A stretch of 64,000 nt of DNA from Sepioteuthis lessoniana (taxonomy: Eukaryota > Mollusca > Cephalopoda > Myopsida > Loliginidae), in the NCBI GenBank assembly GCA_963585895.1, contig OY757904.1, positions 66,990,867 to 67,054,866 on the forward strand. The letters run 5' to 3'. Both the position numbers and the translations under genes were made by a program. How positions within the stretch are numbered: the stretch's first letter is position 1; each line of letters begins with the position of its first letter. A model generated the notes under the pieces. It made no database searches, was not told where the DNA came from, and worked only from the letters and a program-made list of their open reading frames with translations. Shown here piece after piece: positions 35,090 through 47,730 of the stretch.

Positions 35090-35161
35090 AAGAGAGAGAG
35101 GAGTGGGAGAAAGCGATAATATATTGAGAGCCAGAGAGAGAGTTTCAAAAACTTAGACAGA

Positions 35162-35210
<49 letters not shown>

Positions 35211-35435
35211 AGAGAGAGAGAGAGAGAGAGATGCAGGTCATTGAAACTGTTCTAAACCTGTTTGAGAACGGAAATATATAGATGAATATTCTTCTACTGG
35301 CAATACATTTCTATTACTTATAAAACTAGGAGCACTCAGATGTATGCCATAACTTTTGTGCATTGGAGGCCCATGCCGTCGAGAGAAGTGTACGACACAT
35401 CTAAAATCAGAGTGTTAGTTATAACGTTTTCAACG

Positions 35436-35500
<65 letters not shown>

Positions 35501-35511
35501 ATATATATATA
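34835..35511. repeat. Cluster of (TA)n and (TA)n(GA)n microsatellites
   Basis: TA tracts at 34835-34886, 35008-35054 (then GA to 35088), 35165-35208 (then GA to 35230) and 35440-35511. The two TA-GA blocks are similar in order and may be duplicates. Spacers show no gene. Confidence 0.9.
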
Positions 35512-37050
35512 ACGTATTTGGTTTTGCAACAGTCCAAATATATGTAATAAGAAAGTGTGAATGCAGTCAGGTGTTAAATAACGCATAATAAATTGTTTAT
35601 ATACCAACTAGAAGAAACCAATCAATTTTTTTCATCAATATATTCTTTTTTGCGTAATGCCGAAAGGACATAGAAGAGCCAGAATCTTTTCACATTATTG
35701 AAAACTTACTATATTCCCCTGTCAGTGGGCATTTTAATGTAACATATTATAGCCTGTTTATGAACGTTTTAGAGGTAAGAAAATCGAAATGTTACTTTCT
35801 TTTCCTTGTTATAAATTATCACTGTATACAAAACTTGAATAGAGACAGAATGAGTGGCCGAGTTAGTAATGGCTCTTTCTTAATTCAAGTCTTCTGTCTG
35901 CACTTGACAGCACAGGACCAGAATGAATTTTATTTAATCCATTGCGGTTAACTTCAGCTAGGTGATTGATTTACATATACAGTGTTTCCCAGCATAATAT
36001 TGCGTAAACAATCAAGCAGCCTCCAGCGGCTTGTTGTTTTCCATAAGTGCACTCTACTGACATTACCATTTCTGAATAACGACTCACAAATACCTTGCCA
36101 TTTTATTTATTATAGAGAAAAAGAGAATCCTCGAACGAGGTGACAGCCTTTTGACCAATTTGGCAATAGTAATCGTCAAATGAGTTCTCAGGTGGCCGAA
36201 GTGATACGCAAACGCATTAACAAATGTGATTGATGTACTGTATGTTGTGACACGTCACACCACTTTAATTATATCTATTTAAAATGTGTTCGCAACGTCT
36301 GCGATGCTTAGAATACGCTGAATTTAGTTCTTGTATAGAGCTAACCCTCCAAAAAAGTGTCCTGGGTACATTTGATGGTGCTGCAACTCCATTTCCGAAG
36401 TCAGTCTGGCGCACTTTTTTTCTTGCTCTTACTTTTAGGTCCACTAGCAGACAGGTTACTTGTAACAGTAATGGTCCCATTTGTGCCATATAGTTCTGTT
36501 TGAATATGTTTGCATTAGATTGGAATTCTTTAAATAATCGAAGTTTGTGTAAATTATTTGTATGTAAATAGTTAATTAAAGCTGCAGTTGTTTACTAAGG
36601 TGTCTTATTAGTTTTCTTGTCTGTGTTACTCTAGGCAAAGAAATTATTAATATTAAGTAGAAAAAAAAAACACGTGACATCGTGTTAGTTTTAGTATTAA
36701 GAATACAGGATTAAAGCAATGCAACCCTGTGCAACATTTATGTGTTAGATAGGAGTTTTTGATATTTAAATGTGTGCAAAAAAGTAACACTTTAATGTAT
36801 AATGATACTGATTACCGAAAATATATGCATAAAATAAATCTAGACATGTTGACATGCCATTTAAATCATTCACACTTAACTTAGTACTATACTCGATCCC
36901 CCGTTATTGCGTATATATGGAGAAAATCTAAGACTATTTCTCATATCATTTGCCTTAATCTGTTTAGATTCTGACAGGGTTAATGAATTTTATTTCCGGG
37001 AACAGATTTATTTCTATTTTCTGGTCCAAATTCAATAAATTGGCTGTCAG

Positions 37051-37142
<92 letters not shown>

Positions 37143-38915
37143 GGACAAAACTGATACTACAAATATAAATATTTCTCTTGCGCTATTATTTTTTAATTGT
37201 TTCAAATAGTTTCAATCTTATGTCATCGTCAAGAGAATTTCTTTTTTTATGAAAAACAAAAATTGTTTATGAAATTTTTAAATACTTTTTAAAAGAATTG
37301 ATATATGAGGGATGAGAAGTGACAAAAATGTAGGCGTATTTTTTTTTTGTTATCCAAATGTATTTGACTAACCTTCATATGCTCTTTCCTATCGTGGATA
37401 CCTGGCACTGAGGTCTCAATTTAGGAGATATATGTCATGTATAGGCGGACGTGTGTTTGAAATAAGACCAGACTGCTTGGTGAGTTAGATGTTTGTTTGT
37501 CATTGTAAATCTGCCAATCATATTTCAAAGTGGTGCCTTGAAGACTATTCAGCTTCGTGTTAAAGTCATTTGAGTTCTGTGTTTGAAGGCGCTTTATCTT
37601 TTAGTGGCCATGTATTTCTATTATCGTGGTAATATTTCCAATGCGCTTTTTTTTTATTATTTCTATGAAGATAACATTTAAATCATGATCATTTAAAAGT
37701 AAATACTGTTCTATAGGTACTACTTTGTTTTGATCAGTAAAATTGGTTCTTTGTCTATAGTTTTTTAGTATAAAGTTATAAGGATATTATATTTTTCCGA
37801 TGTATTGTTTTTGGCAGCGAGTTTATTTCTGTAAATACATTACATTTTGGCTGCTACAATTAGGTTCGTGGCAAATGTTTAATGTTCTTTTCAGTTGTGT
37901 AGCTAGTGAATAAGTTGGTTGATTGAGATGTTTGCAGCAGAAGTTGTTCTTAATATTACATGGTTATCAATTGAAAGACATTATTTTGGTGAAGACAAAA
38001 TTCTGAGTTTGTCATTTTACTCAAGTGAGCCATGAAAAGTTCTTCAAAATAAAAATGAATAAATAAATAGAAAGATAGCTTGACTGTTGCCTGTCAGGAA
38101 CCAGTGGTTCTTTTGTAAAATAAGAGGGAAAATTTGTGTGAATCAAGGGTGAAGTTGACAGTGTTCGCTCCCTTCTGAATACTTATGGGCATTGTAAAGA
38201 AAGGTTGTTCACAATGAAACTTAAGATTTTGCACGCGAGAAACAAATCTAAAGATACACGGAAACAGTGCAATCCGACCAGAGAACATTGTCTTACTCAA
38301 CGATCAGGCGTCACGCTAAAGAACAATGCTTAAGTGTAATACCAGCAATGAAGACTGTCAAATTCAGTTCTAATTATCATAGTTGCCATCGATTTGATCA
38401 TCACTTTTATTAATGGCTTTGGTTTTGATGTCTGATTTTCTGAGATGTGTCATTGTCTTTAGGCCACGAATTATTTGGAACAATATTCTCATTTTTTTTT
38501 TCTTAAACAATGTTTTGTCAAATGTATTCTCACCAAAAATAAACATTCTCTATTTGCATGTAAACCACAAACGAAATAATATATATCTATTGTTGTTTGT
38601 TTATTGTTCTGTTTGGTGTTTGTTATTTCACCTTGGCCATCACCAATTTTGTACTACATACTAACATCAACGTTGAAACATATTTGCACGGAAAATACAG
38701 ACTATTAATACCAGATGTCTATAAAGGTGAAATCTTATTTAGCAATTAGTCCGATAATTCCACCAAATGTCCTCTTAAATTTTTTTCTGTGAGATATTCT
38801 GATTCCATCCATTTTAATATTAATATCTTTTTGCAAAATTGATGTTTTGGATCTCGTTAAGCACTTTTTCTAAGATTATTATACTCTATTTGTAAATAAT
38901 GCAATTGTTAATTTA
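35512..38915. other. No gene recognised; (TC)n(TA)n at 37059-37141
   Basis: About 3.4 kb. The 36000-36500 part is less AT-rich and has overlapping frames of about 70 codons on both strands (36284-36493 and 36265-36489), with no recognisable domain; I do not call either a gene. 'gttgacatgccatttaaat' near 36848 is a SINE-2 tail-like word. Remainder unassigned. Confidence 0.4.
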
Positions 38916-38919
38916 GTGT

Positions 38920-39330
38920 GTTTTTATGGCATATCAACCATTGTTGGTTATTTAATAAAAACTCCATTGTTATACAAATAAACAGTTCTATTTCTAACCT
39001 TTCTGTTTAGTATATCTATTTTGTTTACATAGCTAAATGGCAAAACAGTTCTATTTCAGACAATTCACTTCAACAGAAGTACACAGTTTAAATATTAAAA
39101 AGGTTCTATTTCAAGCAATTCAGTTTTGTATAAGAATAAATTTCAAACATTAATTCTATTTGACCCATAGATAGGACCATATCAGATACTACCACTTAGG
39201 GCCAGAGTGGATCGGAAAAAGATGGCAACGAAGAGGTACACCGTATTCGTTTTGGGAGTCTTACTTCTCAGAAGAAATGCAGTCGGTGTATTCTTAAGCC
39301 CCAGTCGACTGGGCAACCAATTGTTTAGGA
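38920..39330 (+). repeat. Composite repeat, copy D
   Basis: Same order as copies A-C: TTTTTATGGCATATCAACCATTG and GGTTATTTAATAAA, then three units with 'acagttctatttc', 'aattcagtttt' or 'tttagtatatc', then TTTGACCCATAGATAGGACC and a tail with 'gggccagagtgga', 'aagatggcaacg' and 'cagccccagtcgactgg'-like sequence. Confidence 0.65.
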
Positions 39331-39560
39331 AGTTTTGAAATGTACCTTTATTGTTGATTTCTCGTCCGAGGAAAAATATAGAAAGAAATTTCTACCATAC
39401 TTAAGAATTCCATTAATATTTTAGAAATTTTTTATGAAATCACTTTTTATTCTTCGGTTTAATAAAGTGGTAAATCCTCACTTCACTAGAATTAGTTTAC
39501 TAATATCTGATAGATCTATGGATTTATCGGTATTTCCACGTGTTTATAATTCTTTCCTGC

Positions 39561-40116
39561 TGTAACGTTACGCCCCCCCCCATACGTTGCCTCATTCTTC
39601 TAACCATTTCACTCTCGACCGGTGATCAACTAGTGGCCCGAGGTGGGTAACGAACATTTCTTGCCACCACAAGAATACGATCGGGGGGTCAGGAGAAAAT
39701 AAACAGACGAACAAACACGAACAATGCTTGGGGTTAACTCAGGGCAGAAGGAGAGTATGCAACACTTTGCATTCCTGATAGCATATATGGACTAACGCTA
39801 GCGTGGGTTACTAGCGAAAATTCCGCAAAGCAACTGGAATGCCGACTCATCTTGACTCAATCTTCTTCGCTGGACCCTATCTTCTCTGCTACTGTCTCCG
39901 GAGTCGACCGCATCTGTCCGTGGTTCCACGCCAACTCTCTCTGCTGCCCCGTCGCCAACTGCCTGCCAGCTCCTTTTTCCAACCAACTCTCTTTCGCGTC
40001 TCCTTACCACTTCCGGATACGGCGAGATTTCAGGTCCAAAAATCTTTTTTGTCTGGTTTCGCGCCAAAACAGACAAAGGAATCGTCTGCTTGGTGGGCCA
40101 CCTATATAGTGTTACA
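39561..40116. mobile_element. Solo LTR
   Basis: A 556-bp block much richer in GC than its surroundings, bounded by TGTAACG at the left and TGTTACA at the right (inverted TGTAAC/GTTACA termini) and flanked by CTGC on both sides (39557-39560, 40117-40120). It includes a C8-9 run next to the left end, AATAAA near 39697 and TATATAG near the right end. Orientation was not settled. No internal coding region, so this is best read as a solo LTR left by recombination between LTRs. Overlapping open frames at 39798-40132 are by-products of the GC content. Confidence 0.7.
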
Positions 40117-40120
40117 CTGC

Positions 40121-41625
40121 TCAGAATTTTAAAATGAAATTCATTGTACGTTCGTATTTACATTTTTAGAGGTAATAGTTTCTCAAGATTTTTTTTTGCA
40201 CATAATTCCGCAAAATAAGAATAATTTTAGACTGATATCGTTCACAAATTGATTGTGCCATGACAGGTACTTCTACTCCGAATCAGAGAAAAACTGGGAG
40301 TTATGACAATTAAGTGGTATTTCACTCACCCCATATCTCTAGGGCTGTAATCTTACCATCAAATGCACTTTAGTGTCTTACCAAGGACACAGTATCAGGT
40401 AAAAGAAAAAAAATGCAGAAAATTATACTTACAAAAAAGTGTCTTAAAAATAAAGGACGCTGTCGGTAGGGCTAGAATAAGCTCATTATAGCCTCTGCCT
40501 ACAGTTAAAACCTGCAAAAAAAAGGTGTCCTGGGGATGACGCTAAAATATATCTGATAGTAAGGCTCCACTTCTGGAGATCGAACATGTGGAGAGTAGCT
40601 CCTCAGGGTCATTAATCTGAGGTCGACCTAGACCTGGGATGGTATTATCTTTTATAGTCCCCTCTATGGTTCAGATAGATCTGCTGAAAGAATATTTTTA
40701 TTCCATATAAATATTTGATGCATTATAACACTAAATTATTTGAATTAATAATAATTATTTGAAATAAAATCATCGTTTAATAAGTTTTTTTTTTAATTTT
40801 TTAGCTGCGATAATTATTTGAAAACATAATCTTTAGAATTAGTAAGCAGTACTTGAAACTATACGATGGTGTCGAAATTATTTGTATTTGATCGGAATAC
40901 TTGATATTGTATTTCTATAAGTCATTATAAATAAGTACACATAAAAATAAATATAAACAAAACGGTACGCAATTCTCAAACCTCAAGGAATTGCCGTTAA
41001 AATCAATCTATCAACCATTATAAATAGAAAATTTAAAATATGAAAGTATCGGTAAAAGGCAGTTTTTGGTAATTTTTTTTTCTATTGGTTATAGTTCTAT
41101 AAGGTTTTGCCATTTTAAATAAATGTTTGACTGCAAAATATACGTTTTTTATTCCTATTTAGACATTTTCCCTCATTTACATCAACGTGACTTTATATTT
41201 CCTTTTGAAGAAACAGTTACTACGCAAATGTAAATAAAAATGTTTTGGTCTTCATTCATTGCGTTGTGATAAAAATACGAACTTGTGAGATCCATTCGAA
41301 ATCATATGAGAATACCCACAATACTCAATGTAGCTGTACTGTATCATGGCCTCGGCATTAAACTAAAGTTCATCTTGCGATTAGGTTCCCTTTTCTCTAT
41401 GTAGAGGGAGTGCTGTGTCGTCACTTCGTGCCCATTACATTCATGACAACGCAGACCCAATCGTTGGACCAATTAGAGTTCTCTCGATGAATTAAATCGG
41501 ATCTGCTCGGATTAATGTTTTATAGGATTTTAAAACATATTGAATATTTAAAAAAATGATATAAAAATCTAATGAAATTAATTGAATATGTATGAGTGTG
41601 TGTGAGTGTGTGGTTACGTTTGTTA
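40121..41625. other. No recognised feature
   Basis: AT-rich, moderately diverse sequence. Near 40560 'tctggagatcgaacatgtgg' looks box-B-like but has no partner box A. Nothing else assigned. Confidence 0.4.
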
Positions 41626-41692
41626 GTGAATTATTATTATAATTGTTGTGGTTATTTATTCATTTATTTATTTTACTTTGTGCGAGTCTTTT

Positions 41693-43071
41693 ACACCTGC
41701 GTTAGCTGATGGTCTTTCACTGGAGTCTGAGTGACAGCAAATCACATCAGGCCTCCTCGACTCTTGTCGGTATTCTGGCCGATCTCAATAATGCTGCAGT
41801 TTCAATGATCTCGATTCGACTTCCAATATACAAATCCTACAAACCACTTTCCAACCTATCGAGTACATTTCTAAGTGTGCCATTAACAACTGGTATCACT
41901 GTCACCCTCATGTTCCAAAACTTTCTTTGTTCTCAAGCAAGGTCCCAGTATTTGTCACTATTTTTGCTTTCTTTAATTTTCACTCTGTGGTGAGCTGAGA
42001 TGAAAAAATCCACTTCAAGTTCTCTTTCTTTTTATCCTTAGGTCTGGTCTTTAGGATGGAATTAAGGGATCTGTGTGTATCTCAAAACCACGTTGAGTAT
42101 TATGTGTCTTATTCTCCAGGAGTATTTGGTAGGATGGTGAAATGTCATTTTCTTGCTCAAGAAGCAGTGGATCCTCTTTTCAACATGTCTTGTATATAAT
42201 ATGCGTTTTGTATTAATTTTCTAGATGACCTCATAATTTGATTTATCGTGTGTCTCTATCACCACATAATCTATTCTTATTTTGTGTTACGCATTTGCTA
42301 TATTGGCTTTAATATAAAAAAATCATTGCGAATAGATTATGGTTCTCTCTTAAAGTTTCCCTTCAGTTACCATGTCCACGTCGCCTCGTGTAAGATTTCA
42401 CCAGATTGCCGCGTGAAAAATCCATTCAAAATTTCTTTTTATTACTTTTATTCTATTCTGTTATTCTTATGTTACTAGCGCTGTAATTGTCCAATGTAAT
42501 CAGACTTTATTTTTAATATAGGCCGAAAATTATTGTATTGATCCATCTTCAATTTTGGCATTCACTTTTCATCCTTTTTTTTCCACATAGAGACACTCTA
42601 AGCAATCTGACTGATGCAAGGTGCTGTGCATCACCATCATCATTTTCCTTGCCCTCTAGTCCATTTGTCTGAGTTCCCGTTCTCTTTATTTTAAGAATAG
42701 TCCCGATTATCTATCAAGGAGGGCTGCCCAGCTATTTATCCTTTTGACGCGACTACTGCTACAGAGCTTGTCTCCCAGAAGTTTTCTCGTTAGACTGAAT
42801 TATTTGTTTCTAATTTTTCCCTTCACCACCACTTGTATAAGGTGTCCACTTCCAATATTGCCAAGTATTTCTAGTTTCCCATCTCTTCTTGCGTTCCGAT
42901 TCTTTCTAAATTTAGTAGTTCTATTTATCCACACGTAGTCTTTTCTTTTTTCACTATAAACATGACATATTTTTCTATGCCGAATTTCATTCCTATATCT
43001 TAGTTGTATAATGTTATTGTTGGTATTAAAATCTCCAGTTGCCTTTCATTCATTACAAATAGCTTGATGTA
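41693..43071 (-). mobile_element. REL-LINE L5, C-terminal half
   Basis: Longest copy of the REL-LINE. Read on the minus strand from right to left it gives the region downstream of the reverse-transcriptase active site ('EIRHRKICHVYSEKRKDYV', 'RKLLGDKL'), the thumb and linker, then the nuclease region and the C-terminal 'LLRTARILRRVL'-type end near 41750. The 3' end carries 'gcgttagctgatgg', preceded by (TTA)n-like sequence at 41629-41638. The frame has many stops. It is cut at 43071 by a mariner insertion. Confidence 0.7.
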
Positions 43072-43894
43072 CATGGTGCAAAGTTTCCAGACTTTTTTTC
43101 TCTAGGCAATTAAAGTTATCGTGGAGTCTTAAAAATTGCATATGTTATTGCTATACATGTTATGAGATGACATACTAATTTTTATGATTTCAGGTTCAAA
43201 GGAACGGCTGCAGCAGGAATTGGAATACACCCTACTAAAGCCTTTTTGTCACAGCTGGTAAATTTCAAAAATACAATCTGACACTTTAGAAGAACGATAT
43301 GCAGCAAAATTCTGTTTTAAACTTGTAAAAAATGATTCCACAAAAACGTATGGAATGCTTCATACTGCTTTTCCAACATCATGCGTGAAGCGAGCATCGG
43401 TTTTTGAGTAGCACAAGATATTCAAGTCAGGGAGTCAATGAGGGATGATGAGAGGTGTGGGAGGAGTAAGGAAATCAATACACCAGCGTTGATTGGCCAA
43501 AGCCTTAGGGTTAGGTTTAGGGTTACTATGTTTAGGTTTTAAGGGAGGCCAGGAAGAGATTCCGTCGGAAGAGGCCAGCACTCTTCAAATCGGGTTAGTG
43601 GCATTTCCTCAACCTCCCTATAGTCCAGACCTTGCACCCTGTGACGTTTGGTTATTTCCTAATCTCAGAGGCTATCGTTATGATACAATTGAGGTGATTA
43701 AAGTGGCTGTGACGAAGGTCATGCCTACGCTCACACAAGAGGACTTCCATGTGGCCCTCCAGAAGTTGTTGGAACGGTACAAAAATGTATTGCAGCCGGA
43801 GGAGATTACTATGAAGGGGACTAGAATTACATGTGTGTAATATCAATAAAAGTACCCATATAAAACAGTCTGGAAACTTATTTAATGATCCTCG
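43072..43894 (+). mobile_element. Mariner copy M1, internally deleted
   Basis: An 823-bp mariner flanked by TA (43070-43071, 43895-43896). The left end is CATGGTGCAAAGTTTCCAGA and the right end is the reverse complement of CGAGGATCATTAAATAAGTT. It keeps the transposase N-terminus ('YGMLHTAF', 'RASVFEW') and, after a deletion, the C-terminus ('PPYSPDLAPCDVWLFPNLR' with the third catalytic Asp, then 'LQKLLERYKNVLQPE'). The first catalytic Asp is gone. A filler with TTAGGG-like repeats sits at the deletion point (43502-43544). A further deletion removes the HQDNAP block seen in M2. Cannot make active transposase. Confidence 0.85.
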
Positions 43895-43896
43895 TA

Positions 43897-45150
43897 TATG
43901 AAGTGATTCTTGTTTTATATGGAGTTTGTAAATGTATAGTCTCCAACTAAGTGACACGATTGCTATAAAAGACTCTCGTGGCGAGATAGGGGTCCTCCAA
44001 GAAGTCTCTCTAGATTTTCATCCAAGCTAAAATCTATTCTGTTTTTGTCCCCTTTCCAATTTTCTTAAGTCTTCTCTGATTAAATTTCTGACTTTCTCGG
44101 ACATTTTGCATATTTATGGCTTTCTACAATCCAAATTTACGGGATCTTATGGTAATTTTTTTGTAGTCAATTTGTACTACTGCAACAGTTTCCTCTTCAT
44201 TTTGATTTTTTGCGAATATGTTGATCCATGTATAGTTCGTCACCTTCTCATTATTTTCCAATGTAGCCTCATTTCTGTGCTTCCGAAAATAGTCTGCAGC
44301 ATAAAAACAAGTAGTAGATCTCTTCATTCAGATGGGACTCACTATTTAACCACATTATAGGAGGGCATGTCTGCATCAGAGCCTTCTTCGAGTACTTGCA
44401 ATTTTTTTTCATGTAATACATCCAATCCGCATTTCTATTGTGCTGTTTCTGTTCCTATATATTACTCCAATATTATTTTGCTTCCTTTGCATCGGGTTTG
44501 TTTGTCTTCCCGCTTTTTCTACCGGTTTATTGGTAGAATCTGTTATTATATTGGAAATGATTGTTTTATTTTTATCACTTGACCCTATTTCTGTATATTT
44601 CGATTCACCTTTCTTTCACCAGTATCTTTTGATTATTCGCTTCCAGTTGTAATACCAGTCTTTTCTGCGGTTATGGTTTAATCTTTTCATATAAATGTAT
44701 CTTTGTTCTTTTTTCATTGCTTTGTACTTTTGCATGTGTCGCATTTCTTTTATTAGTCCCTCAATTTTTCCAGGTTTTGAATTTTTGTTCGCGTTTCCAG
44801 TAGGGATACAGGCTTCATCGCTGACTAGTTTCTTTCTTCCCTAAATTAGGTCATTTAATTCAGGAAAATTGCTTACTGGGATATTTGTTTATTCTTCTTT
44901 TTTTTTTTTTTTAACTTTTCGGTATCTACCATCACACATTTTCCACTTTTGGTTCCTGTGCATAGTAATGTCTTCTTCTTTTTCTGTCATGATTTTCTAT
45001 TTAACTCTAAATCGATTCTGCCTTCATGCGTAAACATAGTGTCTTTGATCTTGTCTATGACATTTTGGTTTTCAGTGTTTTTTGTGATCAGTTTGAGTTA
45101 GGAGATCTTGTTTTTCAGTATTTTGTATCTCTTAATTATCCTTACACTAT
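43897..45150 (-). mobile_element. REL-LINE L5, N-terminal part
   Basis: On the minus strand, far upstream LINE sequence: 'HRNQKWKMCDGRYRKVKKK' (about 44890-44970), a basic coiled region ('KCDTCKSTKQ'-like), and 'DSTNKPVEKAGRQTN..' near 44500. A similar segment occurs at 56880-57000. The reverse-transcriptase core that should lie between this part and 41693-43071 is missing, so a deletion of roughly 1 kb as well as the mariner separates the halves. Boundaries are uncertain and frames are broken. Confidence 0.5.
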
Positions 45151-45806
45151 TAATCCCATTGGTAAGAACTTATGTACATTTGAATACTACCACTGATAAC
45201 AATTCCACGCAATACTTAAAATTCCTCATCATTTTCACAAGCATTATCAAAGAACAAGCAAAAGATCTCTAAGCCCCGCAAACACGATGATTTTTCGTGT
45301 ACTATTCTTATTCCGATTTTTTTTATTGGAGCAATTATTTTAGATATTTAAATAGTTGTTCTTTATATTTCATTATTATATATATTTTTGGTTACATTTA
45401 TTTGATCTGTCCTAGTTTGAATGATTTATCGCTATGCAAAATCCCAAATCAATTTTATCTTTATTTTCTTTGGTGTAGCATGTGAACTGTGTCTGTATAT
45501 CTACTGATTTTCCTTTAGGGATTATTTGAAAAAATTCCTGCTTATTATTATTCAATCACTTATTGTCTGGAATCGTTTTCATGTTCTAATTTTCTTCTGT
45601 CATCTGTAATGGTCCTAATAATTCTCCATTTTTTCACATTCTTTCAATTTGCTCCGTTGTTTGTTCAAGCAATGTCCTCGATTTTGTTGTAATTTTCTTA
45701 CTATGCCTACTGCAGACTCCCTGGACTTGTTTGATTATATATTTGAATATATTTGAATTCCATGGTCCAAATGAGGTCTATTTTATTTACTGGATTAGAT
45801 TCATTG

Positions 45807-45892
<86 letters not shown>

Positions 45893-46630
45893 TTTACGTT
45901 AATTCAGAGTCGTTTGTAACATTCAAATTAGATCAAAAACTGTTCTTACTGATTTCTATTTTTTATTCATTCAAATCTCATTTTCTACACTTTATTATTT
46001 CATTTGTATCAACGCACAAATTATAACACTCAACTGAATATAATTATTTTTAACCAAATTATACTTGACAGTGAATTAGAGAGATGAAGGTATTCCTTCA
46101 AATGTCCTACTGTTAACATAGTCCTTGCTGTCTCATATGTAATGGGCTTTATTTAGCGTATGTAATATCGATTCATATTTTTTCTTTCAATCTATGATTT
46201 CTTCGTTATGGTTGATATTATTATTTAACCTCTAGTATGATTTTGACCCTAGTTTATTCTGGTATTTTTTTCCTCGGATATTGAATGATAAGTAGTCACT
46301 CAATAAACGTTTTAAAAATTAGAGATGATCTCAACAATGTTGTGATCTAAAGGAATTTTATTTTTCAATATATCCAATCGCCATTTTTGCTGTTGATACA
46401 GAATATACCTACTGCAAATCTCTGAGGATTAAAAGCCACTCCAACGAATGTCCTGGGTATGAAACTGAATGTGATGGTGCAGTTTAAATCCAGATGCTTC
46501 AGATAATGTGGCGTACCCCTTCAATGACATTACTTCTCGGTCAACTCTGACCCTAAGAATAGTAATTCTTTGTCTCCTATCTATAGTTCAAGGATAACGG
46601 TTCACTTTTTTCAAATGATTCTTATTAATA
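45151..46630. other. AT-rich; (TA)n at 45809-45890; possible LINE leader
   Basis: T-rich on the plus strand up to 45720, possibly the 5' end of REL-LINE L5, but no motif is clear. An 82-bp TA tract follows. Nothing recognised at 45900-46630. Confidence 0.4.
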
Positions 46631-46634
46631 GTAA

Positions 46635-47210
46635 TTTGATAAGATACAGCTTTGTGCAAGTTGTTCGTATCAGACAGAATTACATGATCAAGAGGATTTT
46701 TGATATTCAATAACAATATTAGTAAACATTTTAATCTTTGCAAATAAATCTTATGATTAAAAAGATTTATTAGGGTTTCATAACAATGCTTGAAACCTTT
46801 TAACTATAAGCAAACAGATGATCATTCTAATTAACTGTGAACAAACAATTTGTATTAAATTAGATGAATTCAAATGTTGAATAGCAATATTTAATATCAT
46901 TTAACTTTGTGCAAGCAAATTATTACCATGAAATCGAATGATAATTATTATGTAGTAGTACTTGAAATTTTTTAAGTGTGTGCAATCAAACGATAAATAT
47001 AAAATGGAATTATTTGAATTAGAGAGCAATATTCAAAAGTATTTACTGTCTGCATGTAAGTAATTGATATTAAACAGAAGTATTAGTGTCAGAGGGCAAT
47101 ATTTACAAACACTGATATATGAGTAAGCAAATAACTAAAACTACAGAGAATTATTAATGATGTATAACAATACCTGAATTTTTTAAACTGTGTCACAACG
47201 AATGAGTATT
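46635..47210. repeat. Diverged tandem array, 70-73-bp period
   Basis: About seven or eight units, each with 'aacaatat(t)', then 'tttaa.t.tgtgcaa.caaat' and 'aattatt'. Starts of successive units near 46706, 46779, 46882, 46955, 47025 and 47095 are spaced about 70 bp, with one longer interval. Similarity between units is partial, so the array is old. It contains no gene. Confidence 0.65.
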
Positions 47211-47249
47211 AACTCTGTTAAAATGACGTTACCAACAAAATATTCACTC

Positions 47250-47252
<3 letters not shown>

Positions 47253-47313
<61 letters not shown>
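47253..47313. repeat. (TA)n microsatellite
   Basis: Pure TA tract. Confidence 0.95.
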
Positions 47314-47316
<3 letters not shown>

Positions 47317-47419
47317 AATAATGGATGTGAATATCCAAAGAAAGGAGGCACATTGCCGAGCAAAATATATATATTTCTTCAAAAGAGTAACGATACTATT
47401 TCTATTTCTTTTTATCTGT

Positions 47420-47422
<3 letters not shown>

Positions 47423-47492
<70 letters not shown>
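47423..47492. repeat. (TA)n microsatellite at left edge of hammerhead element
   Basis: Pure TA tract next to the 47.5-48.7 kb element. Confidence 0.95.
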
Positions 47493-47496
<4 letters not shown>

Positions 47497-47649
47497 TTTG
47501 GTCAAGTTAAACCGGAGTTGGGAGTAATTCCATCAGGACAAGAAGTTATTCAAGCAAGAATATTTAAAATTTTCCTGGTAAAGAGCTCAATGTACCAATA
47601 GTACAGAGCAATAAATTCTTTAAGAAAAACAACGAAACCGGTCACATCG

Positions 47650-47730
47650 GATTATAAATTTATTTCAATCCTGTTACGCATTTTTGAAGTTTTTAAAAAC
47701 ACGAAAAAAGTAACAGGACTTCTTCAGATC
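47650..47730 (-). ncRNA. Hammerhead ribozyme consensus, left arm
   Basis: Mirror copy of the right-arm motif: CTGAAGA at 47721-47727 (minus), helix II, GAAA, short helix III and the NUH site are all identical. Differences from the right arm fall in the helix II loop and outside helix I. Self-cleavage is predicted, not shown. Confidence 0.6.

Noticed and set aside
36265-36493. Overlapping 70-codon frames on both strands in a less AT-rich patch
   Set aside because: No domain or splice evidence; frames overlap on opposite strands and are short enough for chance.
39798-40132. Protein-coding gene in the GC-rich block (frames of 85-97 codons on both strands)
   Set aside because: Frames overlap on opposite strands inside a sequence with LTR ends and target duplication; no domain is visible.
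43502-43525. Interstitial telomere repeat or telomere fusion
   Set aside because: Only about three imperfect units, and the same units occur at the same mariner deletion joint in M2, so they travel with the transposon.
36352-46520. Similar words 'gtcctgggta' and 'gatggtgc' near 36.36 and 46.45 kb, suggesting a shared repeat
   Set aside because: Similarity does not extend beyond the two words when the spacing is compared.
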